Notes under the pieces: generated by a model | What the model was told of the DNA's origin: nothing | The model's input: only the letters and a program-made list of their open reading frames with translations | The model's database searches: none | Source: Echinococcus granulosus | Lineage: Eukaryota; Platyhelminthes; Cestoda; Cyclophyllidea; Taeniidae | Assembly: GCF_000524195.1 (NCBI RefSeq) | Contig: NW_020170382.1 | Location: 1,861,370 to 1,925,369, forward strand | Reading direction: 5' to 3' | DNA length: 64,000 nt | Program-made: the position numbers and the translations under genes | Part shown: one piece after another, positions 60,820 to 64,000 of the stretch | How positions within the stretch are numbered: position 1 is the first letter of the stretch | Layout of the letters: every line of letters begins with the position of its first letter

Positions 60820-60990
60820 TGTGCTTTCGTGCGTGCGTGCAACCTTCTGGACATGCATGCACGCGTGGATGCACACACGTGCGCACATAAAAATTTAAGT
60901 TTGTGTGTGTGTGCGTGCGTGTTGCATGCTTAGAGGTGCGTGTGTGCGTGCATGCACGCTTGCTTGCACGTGCGCATGTTCCTCATAAGT
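60820..60990 (+). repeat. GT/GC alternating purine-pyrimidine block
   Basis: Runs of gtgtgtgtgtgcgtgcgtg, tgcatgcacg and gcacgtgcgc over about 170 bases. Alternating purine-pyrimidine sequence of this kind can adopt Z-DNA. It is degenerate rather than a clean microsatellite. Confidence 0.75.
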
Positions 60991-63900
60991 GGTCGTCCTT
61001 GGGAGGAAGGGCAAACCTATTGACTACTGCATTCTTATACAAAAAAAGACAATCAATGCCATTCTATCCGCGCGCTCTCTGTGTAAATATGCACGGACAG
61101 GAATAGACACAAAGGACAGGCACTTTGCTAATTGGCGGCAAAATCTACCTGCCCGTTGTGATTCGACTTTCAGCCCTCCACACAGCGATTGTTACACCTG
61201 CAGAAAATCCCCACCTTCATATCTTTGTCGTCTTAGAGAGGAGGGAGGAAGAGAAGGGAAGAGAGAACCGAATTATTAACTTGGCAGTGCATACACACAA
61301 ATGTATGGATGCATACATGCATAAATACCTTAATTTCAACTTAGAACCTAAAACGATGCACAGTGAAGGAGTTCGCATTGTTCTTTACGCAATTGGCGGG
61401 TGAATGCATTTGCCAATTTTACTTCTGCATTGCCAGGTAATGCCAGAATTTTCACACATAATTTCTAGCCAATAATTGCGTTAGTCAACTAACCCTACAC
61501 TAGCGAATATTCTGCGATCAGTAGTAATGAGAGCTTCACACCTGAAATAAACTCAACCAGCCATCACTGGAGGGATCTACTGTGCCTTCGGTGATTTGTC
61601 GTTTGACAGCATAGCACATTGGTTCGCCCACCTTGAAACACAACTGTGGCCACTCACAACTCCTAGAAGGGCGGAATTTTTGCGAGTGACTCACGTAATT
61701 CGGGTGATATTATGTCAAGACCAAGGCGTAATCAAAACCAAGGGTAAGTTCACACCCTCTCCCCTTAAGTTAGACTAGAATGAGGTGAAAGCGAGTAAGA
61801 CATGGAAGTTGTGACCCCAATATCGGTATTAGATAAACGAGTTAATAAGGGTTATATGAGTATTACTGTAGATAAAAATTGGCTAGGGGTGTACAGACGC
61901 AGCTTGCACAAGCTACAAGGTACATGGAGAAAGCAGGAAGGCAAGACTGGGATTTCGTTTCAGCCTCTTGATTAGAAAAAAAAAACAGTAATTGTGGTCC
62001 CAATCTATACGGAAAGCAACACGGAAAATTCCCTCTTGGTCTTATTTCATGAAACGTTAGATATTGTTAAGAAAGCATGCAGTTCACGTACCTCTGCTCA
62101 CTTTAATTTCTTCTAACTAGAATTAAAAGGTTTCTAAGTATCTTTTAACGCCCCATGAGAATCAACCATAAAATCATTGTTAAAGCGTAAAAAACTGAAA
62201 ATCCCAAAGCAGTGTACCCCAGAAAGAGTCGAGCTCTGTTGAAAACCTTAAATTATTGTCAATTTGATCATTTTTAGTGTTTTAAAGGAGCTGATGATTC
62301 ACTGCATTAAACTCAAACCTCTGAGTTGAACATCTCGCCGATTAACCAATGAAATTCGGACAAAATATAGGGTCCTTTCAGGTCAACAGTCAGGCGACCT
62401 GCATATCTGTTTATGTTGAAGTAAAATGGCGCACTCTGATGATTGGTTTTTCAGCTAATCAAATTGCTTTTTTCTCTTAATTTGTCCCATTTCTTGTAGG
62501 TGCAGTGAAGTGAGAGTGAGCCGTCACTTCCTTCACCCAAAACAGCACGCAACCTCTTTAAACGGCCGTTCTAGCGTCTCAAAATGGTAGCTATCTGCTC
62601 TCATAGCATAAATAGATGAATTCTGCCAGTGTATCATCGAATAAACACACTTGAAAGTCTGCGAAACATCATACGTACAATGTTCAAATTTTTGCCTTTA
62701 CTTCAAACACACTTTCTATCAAAATATCAGGGAGGAAACAGATAGTACGAACTGAGCGATTTCTACGACACTCATTGTCCCCCACTTTGTTGTATTGAAG
62801 TCGAGTAATCTGCTTACTGTACGATTTTATGTAATTAGTTATGACTGACTGATGTCAAGTATGTCACCCGTGTGTGACGTTATTAATAAATTAAAAAGAT
62901 TTATCAAAGCAGTGTTCTGGGTGGACGTGATTCTTTAGTTTTGTGTCTTTCAGGTGAAGTTCCGGTACGGGAAGTGGAAACTGGCCTTAGGCTGGTAAAA
63001 CTTGCATTGAATTCATATCCAATGTTAATACTTACGATAATACCACTAAACTAGTAAGAGTTGTAAAACTTAAGCACTTTATTTTGAACCATCTCATAAA
63101 ATAGTACACGTACGTTATACCTTGAAGCATAAAAAACTCATAATCAACACTTTGTCGCTGTTTTTGATGTCTAGTGAAAAATCACTCTTGATGTGAATAC
63201 CTTATTAGCATAATGATTTGAAATAAACCTGCTTATTGAGAAGGTGCGATCCCATAAAAATGAAAACAACCTGGCTGAGAGTTTGAGCTTTCATAAGTGC
63301 TTATTTGATCCACACAGACTGTCAGTACGCTGAGTCTTGTCTCCTGAAGACAGGAAAGTCATTAATTAAGCTATTTCATCCATCTGAATCGCATCTACTT
63401 TGAGCTGGAATTGCATAGGTCTGTTCACTATAATACTCAAGTACTCCTGAAGCCTTTTATTACTTACAGAAGTTTCGCTATTTCAGTACAGAATTGAAGT
63501 GCCTGCGCTAAAAGTAATTGTTCTACTATAGGATTGCGTGAAACGCCCTACTCAAGGTTTCTTCGGGTCATTACGTTATCATTTGTTCCTACTCGATGCT
63601 CTGTCAATGCATCGAGAAGTTGGAATTCCCGTCAAACCTATTTCATTGAAGGGGGCACCGCACGAAGGGAGCTTACCCAATCATAATCCATTTGACACAT
63701 TAAAAGTATACATTTAAATGGTGTATTAAACTGACCTGATTTTTTGGGACACTTTTGGACAACCTTGTGGTGAGGGTTCACGTGTCCTTTTACTTGAGGT
63801 GAAGAGTAATTTCTATCAACCCCAACATTGACTGATTAGATTGGTAAAGTTTATTATAAGCAAAAATGGTTCGAGTGTACTTTAACTTATTTTTAGAGCA

Positions 63901-64000
63901 ACTTTCCGCAATTGCACCCTTCATCAAATTTCCACAAAGCAGAGCTTAAAATTTATTTGAGGTCATGGAATTCCTGCCATATACATTTGAATGTGGCTAA

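Larger units (their letters stand above)
58801..64000. other. Gene-poor right flank
   Basis: No exon could be supported on either strand. It is a mix of AT-rich sequence and low-complexity blocks at about 59570-59800 (CA-rich, then GA-rich) and 60820-60990 (GT/GC-rich). Open frames within those blocks are composition artefacts. Confidence 0.5.

Overview
This is eukaryotic, animal nuclear DNA. Five multi-exon genes can be read with consistent splice phases, and all encode metazoan proteins. Gene spacing is compact and several introns are only about 33-75 bases, next to others of 1-3 kb. That mixture fits a parasitic flatworm, most likely a tapeworm. The taxon is inferred from architecture and is not proven by the sequence. 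No prokaryotic features, viral genes or CRISPR arrays were seen. There is one 100-base run of N (21822-21921), an assembly gap inside an intron.

Layout, left to right. 1-2400: no resolved gene, but two minus-strand open stretches look like exons of an unidentified gene running off the left edge. 2516-3960 (+): a Max-like protein X (Mlx) homologue, bHLH-zipper plus C-terminal dimerisation domain. About 5058-5843 (+): an unresolved coding-looking block followed by a poly(A) signal. 6410-16969 (+): a predicted secreted or surface protein with signal peptide, two EGF-like modules, one thrombospondin type-1 module and a C-terminal hydrophobic tail. 18422-31369 (+): a voltage-gated calcium channel alpha2/delta subunit with a VWA/MIDAS domain. 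32833-35632 (+): DCAF13/Sof1, a WD-repeat ribosome-biogenesis factor. 38066-57630 (-): a very large BAZ2/Toutatis-type chromatin regulator with MBD/TAM, DDT, WHIM, AT-hooks, two PHD fingers and a bromodomain. 57.6-64 kb: no gene recognised; the likely BAZ2 promoter lies here along with GT-rich and purine-rich simple sequence.

The genes do not form a pathway. Mlx and BAZ2 are nuclear regulators, DCAF13 is nucleolar, and alpha2/delta and the EGF/TSP1 protein are cell-surface or secreted. A diverged dispersed repeat of about 500-600 bp occurs three times: in two introns of the EGF/TSP1 gene and, inverted, between DCAF13 and BAZ2.

The most interesting points are the EGF/TSP1 protein, which I cannot match to a known family; a second C4HC3 PHD finger inside a BAZ2 protein; an alpha2/delta subunit without the Arg-Arg-Arg gabapentinoid motif and without a visible C-terminal anchor; a GC-AG microintron in Mlx; and the cryptic coding block at 5.1-5.8 kb. 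Exon limits come from reading GT-AG (or GC-AG) junctions and checking phase by hand. Doubtful junctions are named in the entries.
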